A DNA stretch of 64,000 nucleotides from Gammaproteobacteria bacterium CG_4_10_14_0_2_um_filter_38_22 (GTDB taxonomy: Bacteria; Pseudomonadota; Gammaproteobacteria; Coxiellales; Coxiellaceae): contig PFPT01000017.1 of assembly GCA_002793195.1 (NCBI GenBank), forward strand, positions 1 to 64,000, given 5' to 3'. The notes under the pieces were generated by a model. It saw only the letters and a list, made by a program, of their open reading frames with translations. It made no database searches and had not been told where the DNA came from. Below are positions 25,266 through 35,913 of this stretch, one piece after another; position 1 is the stretch's first letter; each line of letters begins with the position of its first letter. A program made the translations under genes and the position numbers.

Positions 25266-28200
25266 TTAAGGTGTCGACGTTATTTGCTTTTGCTTTTCAT
25301 AAGCTGTTTTATGCTCTTTAAGAAAAGCCTGCATCATCACGCTTGGAACATCTGCCAACGGACCATCAGGACGCGCACCAAAAAAATGGAATGTATGGCT
25401 TGTTCTTGCACGCTCCATCAATTTGCGCAAATCATCGGGCGCCATGTTTGCTAACTTTTCGCGGTCTTGCACCGCAATCCATTTGCAAAGCTGGGTAAAT
25501 TGTACCAACGGTTTAAGCGCTTTAACAGTTGAAGATTTTTTATCTTTTTTTAATGCCGCTATTTTGCTTTCTAGCACTGAAATTAAGTTAGACTGTGATT
25601 TTATTTCTGTATTAGCAGATGCAGCATATACAATAACGATCTCTTTTCCTGCTCCTAAAGCGGCACATAGATCTGTAGCTGTTTGTAGCTTGAAAGCAGC
25701 AGTATCTTTTTCAAAATCACAGCCAATCACCCTTTTCTCAGGCGCATGAGACCCCGATTCTGGGCTTGAAAAATCAAGCACAGTTACTTTTTCAGCATCG
25801 AATTTTTTAGATTCACTTTCAAACCAAGCTGCTGCACGCTTGTCTGCTCCTAAATTAGCGATTAGTGGCGCATCTTCTTCTGAACGAGCAAGTTGAATGG
25901 AATTGTATACAGTAACCGGCATACGCATCGTTGTTGCTTTTGCCTCAGCAGTTTCTTGTACCACTTCTTTTTCTGCAAACCAAAGCGCGCGCTTTGGTTC
26001 TTTATTTTCTTGCTCTGTATACTGTGTGACATCCGTTTTATCGAGCTTAGCATCTGCAACCCATTTTGCTTTTAATTTCAAACCACGCAAATTAATATCA
26101 CTCAAATTTGCCTCTTTCAACAAATCCGCACGACCACCGGTAGGAATAACGGAACCATCTTTTTTTCGAGTCATGTGAACATCACCCGATGCAGCCAAAC
26201 TTACCACGGTGCGACGATTGAGTTTTGCGTCCTTCATTGATTCGATAGCATAGAAGGTAGAGAAGTCTGTAAAGCGCGCTTCTGTTAAATCACAGCCATC
26301 CAGTTTAATTCTGTTCAGTGAAGTTGCTTTTAAAGCAACTTTTGGAATTTCACCAACAATGCTAAAACCACTAAAATCACGATAACCTTCTGCTACCAAC
26401 ATCGCGAATTGAGCGCCGGTGATAGACACTTGATCTGTCTTGTATTGATCTTCCCTTTTTGTAACTGATTTATTATGCGCTTTGATTATTCTAAATGTCT
26501 CATTACCAATACAAGCGCCTGTTGCTCTAGAAAGATCCAGCATACTGTCTATCAAAGACTTTTTATCTTGCTCAAAACTGGGTGACATACGGCATTGACG
26601 TACGTATAAATGGTAATACGCTTGATTAAGCAGTTGTTTGGCAACTCGATTTTCTGCAAGCGCTTGACTTCCTATTGCCATTGCGCAAGTGCGCGCTAAT
26701 TTTTCAGAGGCATTGCGACGTGACAACGCACCACCTTGAATAGCTGCAACATGATCCGGCCTTCCAAATTCATGTGGAAACACCATCGCTTTTTGCGCTT
26801 TTTGTTCTTTTTCAATTTCAGCCCACAGCATATTTGGTTTTACCATCAGCACCGCAATTAATACACCTTGCGCATCGCGTTTTTGAAATTTGAGTGCTGT
26901 TTTTGTATCGCAAACAAAGTAAGGTTTGGCCGCATAGGCGGCTAACACACTATCATTAACAGTGGCGCCGGTGATGACAATATCTTTTTCTGCATCAGGA
27001 AGTGTTGCAGCGACCGCCCGTGCCTCCATCAACTCCAACACAGGATCAATATGTACTTTGTGCAAATGCGCACCTAATCTTCGTAATTTTTCGATATCGC
27101 TCTTAGGTAAGTTTGCTCGATGATGATTTTCTTGCGTCATGGGTATAACAGCAGGCGTATCTCTGACTGCTTCATTAGGCGCTTCACTTCTATCATCCAT
27201 TACTGAAACGCTAACTTGATCCATCAACTGCTTTTTATATTGCGCGTAACACAACGCATTAAACGCGCTGGCTAAACGCGCTTCAGGATTTTTTTCTATG
27301 TGTTGCAGCAACATCCACAGCTTTTCACCAGCGGATTTTTTTTCATCAAAAATAGCTTTCACTTTATTGCGCTTACCTCGATTAGGCTGTCTTTTGCAAA
27401 TAGCCAAGTAACGCTGTTTTAGCGCTTCTAATAACGCGTCGTCAGGCATGAATTTAATATCTGCCAGCTCAACGCCTGTGTCATCCATTATTTTGTAGTG
27501 AATGGGTTTGTTTTTATCGATTACAATATCGCTTACGCTTGCGCCAGATAATCGAGTACGATTACTAAGCGTCATGCCTGTCAAAGTTGCCTTAGTCAGA
27601 TCAGCATCAGTCAGATCAGCATCAGTCAGATCAGCATCACGTAAATAAGGAACAAATAATGCACGTCCCAACGCGCGCAAGTCTATCTGTCCTGATAATG
27701 AAGACGGTATATTATCTTTTATATTTTTAAACAACATCAAACGACATTTGGCATCTGATGCAGGCGGATCACGAAATAATAAATTCTTTAATGGCCCATT
27801 TTCACATTGCAATTTAACCAGATGATATTTTCCATTTCGTACTTCATAATCAAATAAAATAGGCAAGTCAACAACAATGTCTCTTTCATCAAACCGCATT
27901 TTAATTTGAAAGTCAGATCTGCATTGCAGGCGCAATTTTTTATCTTCAACAACAAACTTTGATACCAAGCTTCCTGTATCCAAAAAGTAAACATGCGGCT
28001 CCCTCCCTGCTTCTCCAATAAAGTTTTCACCTTCACCTGATCGCAAACTTTCTGGCAATAAAAATTGGACCAATCCTATATTTGCTTGATTATGATTTTC
28101 TAAAAATTGGTCAAGATCAGGCATCTGAACGGGAGTTAATGCTAATTCTTTTTCAAGAACGGAAGTAATTAATCTTTTAAAAAATACCTCTGTGCTTTTT

Positions 28201-28571
28201 TTTGATTCTGCCTTGTCTTCAATTGAATAATATTCTGCTAACGATCTTTGTAACTGACCAATAAATGCTGCGTCATCCATTCCTTCAGATTTTTGCAAAG
28301 ACAACAAAAAACTTAGATTTTTCCTTTTCTCTTCAGAAATATCTGGTTTTTCTAATTCATCGTTTAGTATATCTAACTTAACTTCCGCATCCGTCCTCAA
28401 TTTTTTTGATCCAGTAACTACAAATCTCACCACCAACATCGCCACATCTGGGAACATTTGTCGTGCAAGATCGAGCAAGACCTGCGTCATGCCCATTCCA
28501 CTATTTTTTGAGACAACACTATCTTGAATTGCTTCTAGTTCCTCTTTAGAAAAACTTGTTTCTCTAGCCAT
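25266..28571 (-). CDS. Giant pentapeptide-repeat protein, effector candidate
   Basis: About 1,101 residues, cytoplasmic by sequence (no signal or membrane segments). Three short pentapeptide-repeat blocks of the A(D/N)LxX type interrupt otherwise unrecognised sequence: roughly residues 304-344 (LRDADLTDADLTDADLTKATL), 742-785 (IKLDGCDLTEARFTDF) and 815-847 (LLKEANLSDINLRGLKL). Pentapeptide repeats form quadrilateral beta helices used for protein or DNA mimicry. The remaining domains match nothing I know. It is a single gene between convergent coding regions. Size, mosaic structure and isolation resemble secreted effectors of intracellular gammaproteobacteria, but no secretion signal can be asserted. 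Start at 28571; a GTG at 28580 is possible. Confidence 0.75.
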   Translation of the reverse strand: MARETSFSKEELEAIQDSVVSKNSGMGMTQVLLDLARQMFPDVAMLVVRFVVTGSKKLRTDAEVKLDILNDELEKPDISEEKRKNLSFLLSLQKSEGMDDAAFIGQLQRSLAEYYSIEDKAESKKSTEVFFKRLITSVLEKELALTPVQMPDLDQFLENHNQANIGLVQFLLPESLRSGEGENFIGEAGREPHVYFLDTGSLVSKFVVEDKKLRLQCRSDFQIKMRFDERDIVVDLPILFDYEVRNGKYHLVKLQCENGPLKNLLFRDPPASDAKCRLMLFKNIKDNIPSSLSGQIDLRALGRALFVPYLRDADLTDADLTDADLTKATLTGMTLSNRTRLSGASVSDIVIDKNKPIHYKIMDDTGVELADIKFMPDDALLEALKQRYLAICKRQPNRGKRNKVKAIFDEKKSAGEKLWMLLQHIEKNPEARLASAFNALCYAQYKKQLMDQVSVSVMDDRSEAPNEAVRDTPAVIPMTQENHHRANLPKSDIEKLRRLGAHLHKVHIDPVLELMEARAVAATLPDAEKDIVITGATVNDSVLAAYAAKPYFVCDTKTALKFQKRDAQGVLIAVLMVKPNMLWAEIEKEQKAQKAMVFPHEFGRPDHVAAIQGGALSRRNASEKLARTCAMAIGSQALAENRVAKQLLNQAYYHLYVRQCRMSPSFEQDKKSLIDSMLDLSRATGACIGNETFRIIKAHNKSVTKREDQYKTDQVSITGAQFAMLVAEGYRDFSGFSIVGEIPKVALKATSLNRIKLDGCDLTEARFTDFSTFYAIESMKDAKLNRRTVVSLAASGDVHMTRKKDGSVIPTGGRADLLKEANLSDINLRGLKLKAKWVADAKLDKTDVTQYTEQENKEPKRALWFAEKEVVQETAEAKATTMRMPVTVYNSIQLARSEEDAPLIANLGADKRAAAWFESESKKFDAEKVTVLDFSSPESGSHAPEKRVIGCDFEKDTAAFKLQTATDLCAALGAGKEIVIVYAASANTEIKSQSNLISVLESKIAALKKDKKSSTVKALKPLVQFTQLCKWIAVQDREKLANMAPDDLRKLMERARTSHTFHFFGARPDGPLADVPSVMMQAFLKEHKTAYEKQKQITSTP
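27595..27639. repeat. Three perfect 15-bp tandem repeats in the pentapeptide gene
   Basis: The unit GTCAGATCAGCATCA occurs three times without mismatch and encodes, on the minus strand, the units DADLT repeated in frame. Identity at every third codon position indicates recent expansion by slippage. Copy number may vary between strains. Confidence 0.9.
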
Positions 28572-28718
28572 ACCCAACACCCGGCCATTAAAAATGGCCT
28601 TAAAAAAATATTTTCTATACTTAGTAAGTATAGGCGATACCAGTGAGAAAAGTATTAAATATGAACATCCTATTTGTATTATGCGGCTTATTTATGAAGA
28701 TCAATCACGCACGCCATA

Positions 28719-29117
28719 TTAGCGCATTGACTTTAACATAAGCACAATCTCCGCATTCGCATCCGGAAATGTGTATTGATTCAATGTATTGACAGGAACC
28801 CAGCGAATGATTTGATTTTCACAACCACGCGGAACACCTTGAAATGTACAGATAAGATAGGTATGCAGAATCAACAAAATATTTTTTTTTAGGAAGGGTT
28901 TTTCGATCTTTAAAAGGAATTTAGCGCGCTGAACCTCAATGCCAATTTCTTCACGAAACTCACGAATCAAGGCATTTTCAAGCGTTTCATCTTCTTCTAC
29001 TTTCCCGCCTGGAAATTCCCATAAACCGGGTTGCACAACGTGCGGCGGACGAAGTGCAATTAACACTTCTTTTTTTTCATTAAAAATGATACCGACAACG
29101 ACATGTAAATTTTTCAC
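28719..29117 (-). CDS. mutT: MutT-family Nudix hydrolase (8-oxo-dGTPase)
   Basis: 132 residues. Removes 8-oxo-dGTP to prevent transversions. The Nudix box is complete: GGKVEEDETLENALIREFREEIG (G-x5-E-x7-R-E-x2-E-E-x-G). VQPGLWEFPGG precedes it, as in MutT. The ATG lies 1 bp after the secA stop on the same strand, the standard secA-mutT arrangement. Confidence 0.93.
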   Translation of the reverse strand: MKNLHVVVGIIFNEKKEVLIALRPPHVVQPGLWEFPGGKVEEDETLENALIREFREEIGIEVQRAKFLLKIEKPFLKKNILLILHTYLICTFQGVPRGCENQIIRWVPVNTLNQYTFPDANAEIVLMLKSMR

Positions 29118-29118
29118 T

Positions 29119-31848
29119 TTAATTCAAACTACCATGACACTGCTTAAATTTTTTACCCGAACCACAATGACAGGGATCATTGCGACCTATTTTTGGCGCT
29201 TGACGAACAAAAGGTTGTTGCGCTTCGTCTGATTCATCTGATTCAACCGCCGTTTCATCTAATGACAACGGCATGATTTCTTGATGCATAAAATGCAATT
29301 GCGGCGCTTGTAAATCCTGCGTTGCCATCATTTCCGGCGTTGCCACTTCAATTTTTGATAACGTTGAAATCAAGGCGTATTTAATATTGTCTAACAATTC
29401 AGTGAACATATTAAATGATTCACGCTTGAATTCCTGCGTTGGATTTTTTTGCGCATAACCACGCAGCTGTATGCCTTGTCGCAATTGATCCATTGCAGAC
29501 AAATGATCTTTCCAATGCGAATCGAGTACTTGCAACATAATGCCTTTTTCCGCATGACGCAGCTCTTCTGATCCAATGTTATTTTCTTTTTCAGCATACG
29601 CATCCACAAACGTCTGCAAAATTTTCTCTTTCAGATTTTCTTCGTGCAGTTGACTATCCGCTTCCAACCAATCACGAATTGATAATTGCAAATGGAAATC
29701 TTGGTGAATTTGTTTTTCCAATCCGGGAATATCCCATTGTTCTTCCATGCTTTCTTTTGGAATAAATTGATGAAATAAACTATCCACCACTTCTTCACGA
29801 ATTTCAGAAACGGATTTTGAAATATCGTCCGTTTGCAATAACTCAAAACGCTGCTGATAAATCACTTTGCGTTGATCATTAGCAACATCATCATATTCCA
29901 ACAAATGTTTCCGAATATCAAAGTTATGACCTTCTACACGACGCTGTGCTTTTTCAATGGCACGTGAAATCATGGGGTGTTGAATCACCTCACCATGCTG
30001 CACACCTAATTTACGCATCATCAACAATAAACGTTCACCACCAAAAATACGCAATAGATTATCTTCCATTGATAAATAAAATTGAGATGTGCCTGGATCA
30101 CCTTGACGACCTGAGCGTCCACGCAATTGATTGTCAATACGACGCGATTCATGACGCTCGCTACCCAACACATATAAACCACCTGCTTTTACAACAGTTT
30201 CATGCCTCATTTCCCAGTCTTTTTTCAATGCGTCAATTTCTGTTTGTGAAGGATTATCTAATTCTGAAATTTCTAATTTTACATTTCCACCCAATACAAT
30301 ATCCGTTCCACGACCCGCCATATTGGTTGCAATTGTGACCGCGCCAGGACGTCCTGCTTCTGCAATAATATTTGCTTCACGTTCATGTTGTTTTGCATTT
30401 AACACTTGATGCGGCACTTTTTCTTTTTGTAACCGTTTAGATAGTATTTCGGATGTTTCAATGGATGCTGTACCCACTAAAATTGGCTGACCTTTTTCAC
30501 GCACCCGATTAATTTCAACCATGATCGCATCTAATTTTTCATCTTGTGTTAAATAGATTTTATCTGAAAAATCTTCACGAACCATCGGTCTGTTAGTTGG
30601 AATAACAACCACTTCTAATCCGTAAATTTTTTGAAATTCGAAAGCTTCGGTATCAGCTGTTCCCGTCATACCAGACAATTTTTCATACATGCGGAAATAA
30701 TTTTGGAACGTAATGGTTGCCAATGTTTGATTTTCTAATTGAACTTTCACACCTTCTTTTGCTTCAACTGCTTGATGCAATCCATCTGACCAACGACGAC
30801 CTTCCATTAATCGTCCAGTGTGCTCATCAACAATAATCACTTCATCATTTTTCACCACATACTCTACATCGCGATGATATAATGTGTTTGCCTTTAATGA
30901 TGCGTGAAAATAATGCATCAATTGTATGTTGGAATAGTCATACAAACTCTCACCGGCTTTTAATAAATCCGCTTTTAACATGAGTTCTTCAATGCGTTGA
31001 TGTCCACGCTCAGTTAAATGCGCTTGACGATTTTTTTCATCCAGCGTGTAATCACCGCGACGCTCTTCCGGCACGTCTTCTTCTTTTTCATCTTCCATCA
31101 TTTTTTGTAATTTTAAATGTGGAATCAGCTTGTTCATTTTTACATAAAATTCAGATGACTCTTCTGCTTGCCCCGAAATAATTAAAGGGGTGCGCGCTTC
31201 ATCAATTAAAATTGAATCGACTTCATCGATTACCGCAAAATTTAAAGGGCGTTGTACGCGTTCATTTAAATCGTAAACCATGTTATCGCGTAGATAATCG
31301 AATCCAAATTCATTGTTAGTGCCATACGTAATATCTTTGGCATAGGCGATTTGTTTTTCATCATGTGACATATTCGCCACATTCACGCCAACAGTGAAAC
31401 CCAAAAATTCATAAATCGGGAGCATCCACTCTGCATCACGCTTCGCTAAATAATCATTAACTGTAATAACATGCACACCGTGACCACTCAGTGCATTCAA
31501 ATAAATTGGCAATGTTGAAGTTAATGTTTTACCTTCACCTGTGCGCATTTCAGAAATTTTGCCATCATGTAAAACCATGCCGCCAATTAACTGCACATCA
31601 AAATGACGCATGCCTAATGTCCGTTTGGCTGCTTCACGCACAACAGCAAATGCTTCAGGTAAAATATCGTTGATGCTCTCGCCTTTTGACAAACGATCAC
31701 GAAACGCTGGGGTTTTTGCTTGTAATTGCGCATCGGACAATGCTTGCAATGCAGGTTCAAATGCATTAATTTTGACGACCATTTTGCGATAACCGCGCAA
31801 CAAACGATCGTTTCGTGTGCCGAAAATCTTTTTCAATAATCCCAACAT
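29119..31848 (-). CDS. secA: Preprotein translocase ATPase SecA
   Basis: 909 residues. Motor of Sec-dependent export at the inner membrane. The Walker A region is [11 protein letters not shown], the DEAD-type box is [18 protein letters not shown], helicase motif [11 protein letters not shown] is in the second domain, and the C-terminal SEC-C zinc motif [17 protein letters not shown] binds SecB and zinc. I start at the ATG at 31848 ([15 protein letters not shown]); a GTG-started extension to 31911 is not family-like. No secM gene precedes it. It is divergent from dciA, sharing about 120 bp. Confidence 0.97.
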   Translation of the reverse strand: MLGLLKKIFGTRNDRLLRGYRKMVVKINAFEPALQALSDAQLQAKTPAFRDRLSKGESINDILPEAFAVVREAAKRTLGMRHFDVQLIGGMVLHDGKISEMRTGEGKTLTSTLPIYLNALSGHGVHVITVNDYLAKRDAEWMLPIYEFLGFTVGVNVANMSHDEKQIAYAKDITYGTNNEFGFDYLRDNMVYDLNERVQRPLNFAVIDEVDSILIDEARTPLIISGQAEESSEFYVKMNKLIPHLKLQKMMEDEKEEDVPEERRGDYTLDEKNRQAHLTERGHQRIEELMLKADLLKAGESLYDYSNIQLMHYFHASLKANTLYHRDVEYVVKNDEVIIVDEHTGRLMEGRRWSDGLHQAVEAKEGVKVQLENQTLATITFQNYFRMYEKLSGMTGTADTEAFEFQKIYGLEVVVIPTNRPMVREDFSDKIYLTQDEKLDAIMVEINRVREKGQPILVGTASIETSEILSKRLQKEKVPHQVLNAKQHEREANIIAEAGRPGAVTIATNMAGRGTDIVLGGNVKLEISELDNPSQTEIDALKKDWEMRHETVVKAGGLYVLGSERHESRRIDNQLRGRSGRQGDPGTSQFYLSMEDNLLRIFGGERLLLMMRKLGVQHGEVIQHPMISRAIEKAQRRVEGHNFDIRKHLLEYDDVANDQRKVIYQQRFELLQTDDISKSVSEIREEVVDSLFHQFIPKESMEEQWDIPGLEKQIHQDFHLQLSIRDWLEADSQLHEENLKEKILQTFVDAYAEKENNIGSEELRHAEKGIMLQVLDSHWKDHLSAMDQLRQGIQLRGYAQKNPTQEFKRESFNMFTELLDNIKYALISTLSKIEVATPEMMATQDLQAPQLHFMHQEIMPLSLDETAVESDESDEAQQPFVRQAPKIGRNDPCHCGSGKKFKQCHGSLN

Positions 31849-31966
31849 GCTTGTGCTCTTTTGATAATATTTGAGAAAGCAAAGCTTACCTGAAAAACCG
31901 AATAATTTCACCCGATGATCACTTTATTTCACTTTCAAAAAAAGCACACTACCGTATTTTTTTGCT

Positions 31967-32308
31967 ATGATGACAGCTATGCAAAACACAACAGACATAC
32001 CCGCTGATTTAAAACCCGCCATGGACGCACTCTCACGTTCATCGCTAGGCAATATCATTCAAAAAGCAAAATGGTTGCTCGCGCTCGATCGTTATGTCAA
32101 AACGATTCTGCCCGCTTCATTTGCCTCTTTTTGTCATGTGATGAATGTGGATCAATCTAATTTGGTTTTAGGTGTGAGCAATGCCGCTGTTGCAACACGC
32201 ATTCGGTTTATGTCAGACACGTTTTTACGAACATTACAGCAGAAAAAGGAATTTGCACACATTCGAACCGTGCATTGCCGTATATGCGCAAAGACAGTGC
32301 AGTATTAA
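31967..32308 (+). CDS. dciA: DciA-like protein (DUF721)
   Basis: 113 residues. DciA loads the replicative helicase DnaB at origins in bacteria without DnaC. The DUF721 pattern is present: LGNIIQKAKWLLALDRYVKTILP, then SNLVLGVSNAAVATRIRFMSDTFLRTL. Its place between lpxC and secA is the conserved one. It converges with lpxC, the two stops being 2 bp apart. The start may be either of two nearby ATG codons (31967 or 31979). Confidence 0.85.
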   Translation: MMTAMQNTTDIPADLKPAMDALSRSSLGNIIQKAKWLLALDRYVKTILPASFASFCHVMNVDQSNLVLGVSNAAVATRIRFMSDTFLRTLQQKKEFAHIRTVHCRICAKTVQY

Positions 32309-32310
32309 TG

Positions 32311-33225
32311 TTATTGCGGAATTGATTCAAACGCAGCATAACAAACTGGCGCTGTTGATGCATCAGCAAACGTGACCAGTTCCCACGCATCCGGCTGCGA
32401 CAGCAACTCATGCATCACTTGATTATTCAATGCATGACCTGATTTATACCCAACAAATGAACCAATCATGCTGTAACCCAATAAATAGAGATCACCAACC
32501 ACATCCAGAATTTTATGTTTTACAAACTCATCTGAATAACGCAATCCCTCTTCATTGATCACTTTATTATCATCCAAAACAATCGCATTATCTAAACTTG
32601 CACCACGTGCTAAGTTTTTTTCACGAATCATTTCATAGTCTTTCAAAAAGCCAAAAGTACGCGCACGCGATAAATCTCGCGTATAAGATGATGAGGAAAA
32701 ATCGATGGTGATGGCTTGTCGGCTTTTTGCAATCACCGGGTGATTGAATGCGATTTCAAATGAAATGGAAAACCCCTCATAAGGTTCCAACCTTGCAAAC
32801 TTATCACCTTGATGCACTTCAATTTGCTTTTTAATACGAATAAATTTTTTTGCGGCATTTTGCTCCTCAATCCCAGCAGATTCAATTAAAAAAACAAAAG
32901 GACTGGCGCTGCCATCTAAAATTGGCAGCTCCGCTAATGACAAATCAACATAACAATTATCTACACCTAAGCCTGCTAGCGCAGATAATAGATGTTCTAC
33001 AGTTGAAATACGCACATTGTCTTTTACCAAACAAGTGCATAAATCTGTTTCACCGATATAAGAAACATGCGCAGGAATTTCAGTGACTTTATCAGACTCA
33101 ACGCGTCGAAAAATAATGCCTGTATCCACTGGCGCGGGGCTCAGCGTAAGATAGACGTTATCACCAGAATGCACGCCGACACCGGTTGCATGAATTGCAT
33201 TTTTCAAGGTACGTTGCTTGATCAT
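32311..33225 (-). CDS. lpxC: UDP-3-O-acyl-N-acetylglucosamine deacetylase LpxC
   Basis: 304 residues. Committed step of lipid A synthesis, zinc-dependent. Zinc and catalytic motifs are [17 protein letters not shown] (His), [15 protein letters not shown] (His and Asp) and [12 protein letters not shown]. Full length (E. coli 305). Started at the ATG at 33225 ([20 protein letters not shown]). It is the last gene of the leftward division cluster, 95 bp after ftsZ. Confidence 0.97.
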   Translation of the reverse strand: MIKQRTLKNAIHATGVGVHSGDNVYLTLSPAPVDTGIIFRRVESDKVTEIPAHVSYIGETDLCTCLVKDNVRISTVEHLLSALAGLGVDNCYVDLSLAELPILDGSASPFVFLIESAGIEEQNAAKKFIRIKKQIEVHQGDKFARLEPYEGFSISFEIAFNHPVIAKSRQAITIDFSSSSYTRDLSRARTFGFLKDYEMIREKNLARGASLDNAIVLDDNKVINEEGLRYSDEFVKHKILDVVGDLYLLGYSMIGSFVGYKSGHALNNQVMHELLSQPDAWELVTFADASTAPVCYAAFESIPQ

Positions 33226-33296
33226 TTTTGCTCGCAATGAAAAAGGGCTATTCTGTCAAAATTTCAAGAGGAACTCAAAGCATATATACCCGATCA

Positions 33297-33313
33297 CCAA
33301 TGCAACTCATTGG
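33297..33313. repeat. Inverted repeat between ftsZ and lpxC
   Basis: CCAATG and CATTGG form a perfect 6-bp palindrome with a 5-nt spacer in the 95-bp gap between ftsZ and lpxC. No T run follows, so it is not a standard terminator. It may be a weak hairpin or a protein-binding site upstream of lpxC. Confidence 0.35.
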
Positions 33314-33320
33314 CAACACG

Positions 33321-34508
33321 CTAATCTTCTTGTTTACGCAAAAATGCCGGAATATCTAAAAATTCCAACTCTTTTTCACGATCATCTTCAACGGGTTTTA
33401 CCGAAGCATGAGATACATCTTGATTCCGCAAATAAGCAGGGCGCTCCAGCTGATGGTAATCCAACGTCCCATCTGATCGCGCAGCACGAGTAGCACGAAT
33501 AGGTGCTGTCGATGTCGAACCGGTAGCACCAGCAATACTGCCATCACGGCCACCCATTCCCAAACCAGTCACAACAACGGTGACATGTAATTCATCTGTT
33601 AATTCAGGATCAATTACTGTTCCAACCACTACGGTTGCAGATTCTGATGCAAATGCTTTTATTGCTTCACCCACTGCTTCAAATTCACCAATTGACATGT
33701 CCATGCCAGCAGTAATGTTAACCAAAACACCTTTTGCACCTTCAAAATTAATATCTTCGAGCAAAGGACTGGCAATTGCCGCTGCTGCTGCTTCACGCGC
33801 ACGATTTTCACCTGATGATGTACCCGTTCCCATCATGGCCATACCCATCTCAGACATAACGGTACGCACATCAGCAAAATCCACATTGATCAAACCAGGG
33901 CGCGTAATTAAATCAGCAATGCCTTTTACGGCACCCGATAAAACGCTATTTGCTGTTTCAAATGCTTTGAGTAATGACACATTTTTTCCAAGCACGCTGA
34001 GTAATTTATTATTCGGGATGGTAATTAATGAATCGACATACTTAGATAATGCTTTAATACCCTGTTCAGCCACTTCCATACGTTTGCGACCTTCAAATGC
34101 AAATGGTTTTGTTACCACTGCTACAGTCAAAATACCCAATTCTTTCGCAATTTCTGCAAAAATCGGCGCAGCACCTGTTCCAGTTCCACCACCCATTCCT
34201 GCTGTTAAAAACACCATGTCAGTACCCGCCAATATTTCACGAATATGTTCACGGTTTTCTTCAGCTGCTTGACGACCCACATCAGGATTTGCACCCGCAC
34301 CCAATCCCTTTGTCATTTCTTCGCCCAAATGAAGCTTGTTATTTGCACTTGATTTTTCGAGCACCTGCGCATCCGTATTCGCACAAATAAATTCAACGCC
34401 TTCAATATTTTCAGACATCATATGCTCAATCGCGTTACCGCCACCGCCACCAATACCAACTACCTTTATTTTTGCAGTGTGTGATGTATTATCACCTAGT
34501 TCGAACAT
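33321..34508 (-). CDS. ftsZ: Cell division GTPase FtsZ
   Basis: 395 residues. Tubulin homologue that forms the Z ring. The GTP signature [12 protein letters not shown] is near residue 105, and [10 protein letters not shown] opens the nucleotide-binding domain. The C-terminal peptide [10 protein letters not shown], which binds FtsA and ZipA, is intact after a linker of about 60 residues. Start at 34508 (MFELGD) because GAGGAG ends 6 nt upstream; the ATG two codons earlier directly abuts that site. Confidence 0.98.
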   Translation of the reverse strand: MFELGDNTSHTAKIKVVGIGGGGGNAIEHMMSENIEGVEFICANTDAQVLEKSSANNKLHLGEEMTKGLGAGANPDVGRQAAEENREHIREILAGTDMVFLTAGMGGGTGTGAAPIFAEIAKELGILTVAVVTKPFAFEGRKRMEVAEQGIKALSKYVDSLITIPNNKLLSVLGKNVSLLKAFETANSVLSGAVKGIADLITRPGLINVDFADVRTVMSEMGMAMMGTGTSSGENRAREAAAAAIASPLLEDINFEGAKGVLVNITAGMDMSIGEFEAVGEAIKAFASESATVVVGTVIDPELTDELHVTVVVTGLGMGGRDGSIAGATGSTSTAPIRATRAARSDGTLDYHQLERPAYLRNQDVSHASVKPVEDDREKELEFLDIPAFLRKQED

Positions 34509-34567
34509 GATCATCTCCTCATTTTTCACTGTGCAAAAGACACGTTAACACCAACACAACTTTCATT

Positions 34568-35800
34568 TTAAAAATTGCCTTGAAACCAATTTTTCATACG
34601 CGACCACAAACCAGGCATGTTCCGATTTAACATAAAAGGCATGGGGTTATTATGCTGTTGTAATCCATACAACAATAAACCAACCGCTGTAGAATAAGTA
34701 GGATCTTCGCGCACATCAATTAAGCCACTCACATTTTGCGGCAAGCCTAAACGCACAGGCATTTGAAAAACAGATTCTGCCAATTCAATGACACCTGCTG
34801 CTTTTGATGCACCACCCGTTAAAACAATACCAGCAGAAATCAACTCTTCAAATCCACTGCGACGTAATTCTGATAAAACAAGCAAAAATAATTCTTCATA
34901 ACGCGCATGCACCACTTGCGCTAATGCACGACGTTGAATTTGTTGTGCGGGACGTTTTGAAATGCTTGGCACTTGTATCATGTCAGACGGATCAATTGAA
35001 CCCGCTAATACCGATGCATTTTGTCGTTTGATTTGTTCTGCATTTTGCGTAGGAGTACGAAAAGCAACAGCAATATCATTGGTAACATGATCTCCGGCGA
35101 TGGGAATCACTGCCGTGTGACGAATCGCACCATCCATAAAAATAGCGATATCAGTTGTACCACCACCAATATCAATCATGCATACACCCAGTTCTTTTTC
35201 ATCATCTGTTAATACAGCATAACTCGATGCCAGTGGCTCCAAAATAATATCGTTGACTTGCAAACCACAACGTCGAACACATTTTGTGATGTTTTGTGCA
35301 GCAGCAACGGCGCCTGAAACAATGTGAACCTTTGCTTCAAGCCGAACGCCAGACATACCCACAGGTTCACGCACACCATCTTGTGTATCCACTACAAACT
35401 CTTGCGGTAAAATATGTAGAATTTTTTGATCGGCTGGAATAGCAACCGCTTTTGCTGCATCAATAACACGATCAATATCAGCTTGATTTACTTCACGATC
35501 ACGAATGGCAACAATACCATGAGAATTCAAACTTGAAATATGACTACCTGCAATACCTGTATAGGCAGAATGAATATCACAACCCGCCATTAATTCTGCT
35601 TCTTCAATCGCACGCTGAATAGATTGCACTGTGGCTTCGATATTAACAACCACACCACGCTTTAATCCACGCGATGGATGTACGCCGAAACCCACGATCT
35701 CAATTTGATGATCTGCTGTAATTTCACCAACCAATGCGGCGATTTTATTTGTACCAATATCGAGCGCTACGATAAGATTTTTATCTGATTTTTTCGACAT
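34568..35800 (-). CDS. ftsA: Cell division protein FtsA
   Basis: 410 residues. Actin-fold membrane tether of FtsZ. NLIVALDIGTNKIAALVGE is phosphate loop 1, CMIDIGGGTTDIAIF is loop 2 and GIVLTGGASKAAG the adenosine motif; the C-terminal amphipathic helix ends LWSRMKNWFQGNF. Started at the ATG at 35800; the in-frame extension upstream is not conserved. It lies between ftsQ and ftsZ as usual. Confidence 0.97.
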   Translation of the reverse strand: MSKKSDKNLIVALDIGTNKIAALVGEITADHQIEIVGFGVHPSRGLKRGVVVNIEATVQSIQRAIEEAELMAGCDIHSAYTGIAGSHISSLNSHGIVAIRDREVNQADIDRVIDAAKAVAIPADQKILHILPQEFVVDTQDGVREPVGMSGVRLEAKVHIVSGAVAAAQNITKCVRRCGLQVNDIILEPLASSYAVLTDDEKELGVCMIDIGGGTTDIAIFMDGAIRHTAVIPIAGDHVTNDIAVAFRTPTQNAEQIKRQNASVLAGSIDPSDMIQVPSISKRPAQQIQRRALAQVVHARYEELFLLVLSELRRSGFEELISAGIVLTGGASKAAGVIELAESVFQMPVRLGLPQNVSGLIDVREDPTYSTAVGLLLYGLQQHNNPMPFMLNRNMPGLWSRMKNWFQGNF

Positions 35801-35913
35801 AATCGTCAGTGTCTCCCTGTACTTCTGCTGACAAAAATCAGCTACGCGCCTATGTATCGAAATAGTATATGACAACCAATCGCGTTGCACTATCAAAAAA
35901 TGATAAAATGTAG

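Noticed and set aside
25423-25749. 108-codon open frame antisense to the pentapeptide-repeat gene
   Set aside because: Shadow frame with no ribosome binding site; the minus-strand frame is continuous for over 3.3 kb.
29946-30338. 130-codon open frame antisense to secA
   Set aside because: Lies wholly within secA, which is unambiguous, and its composition (His/Leu/Tyr-rich) is that of a shadow frame.
33580-34272. 230-codon open frame antisense to ftsZ
   Set aside because: It is a mirror frame of the strongly biased ftsZ coding sequence, without a start signal or recognisable domain.
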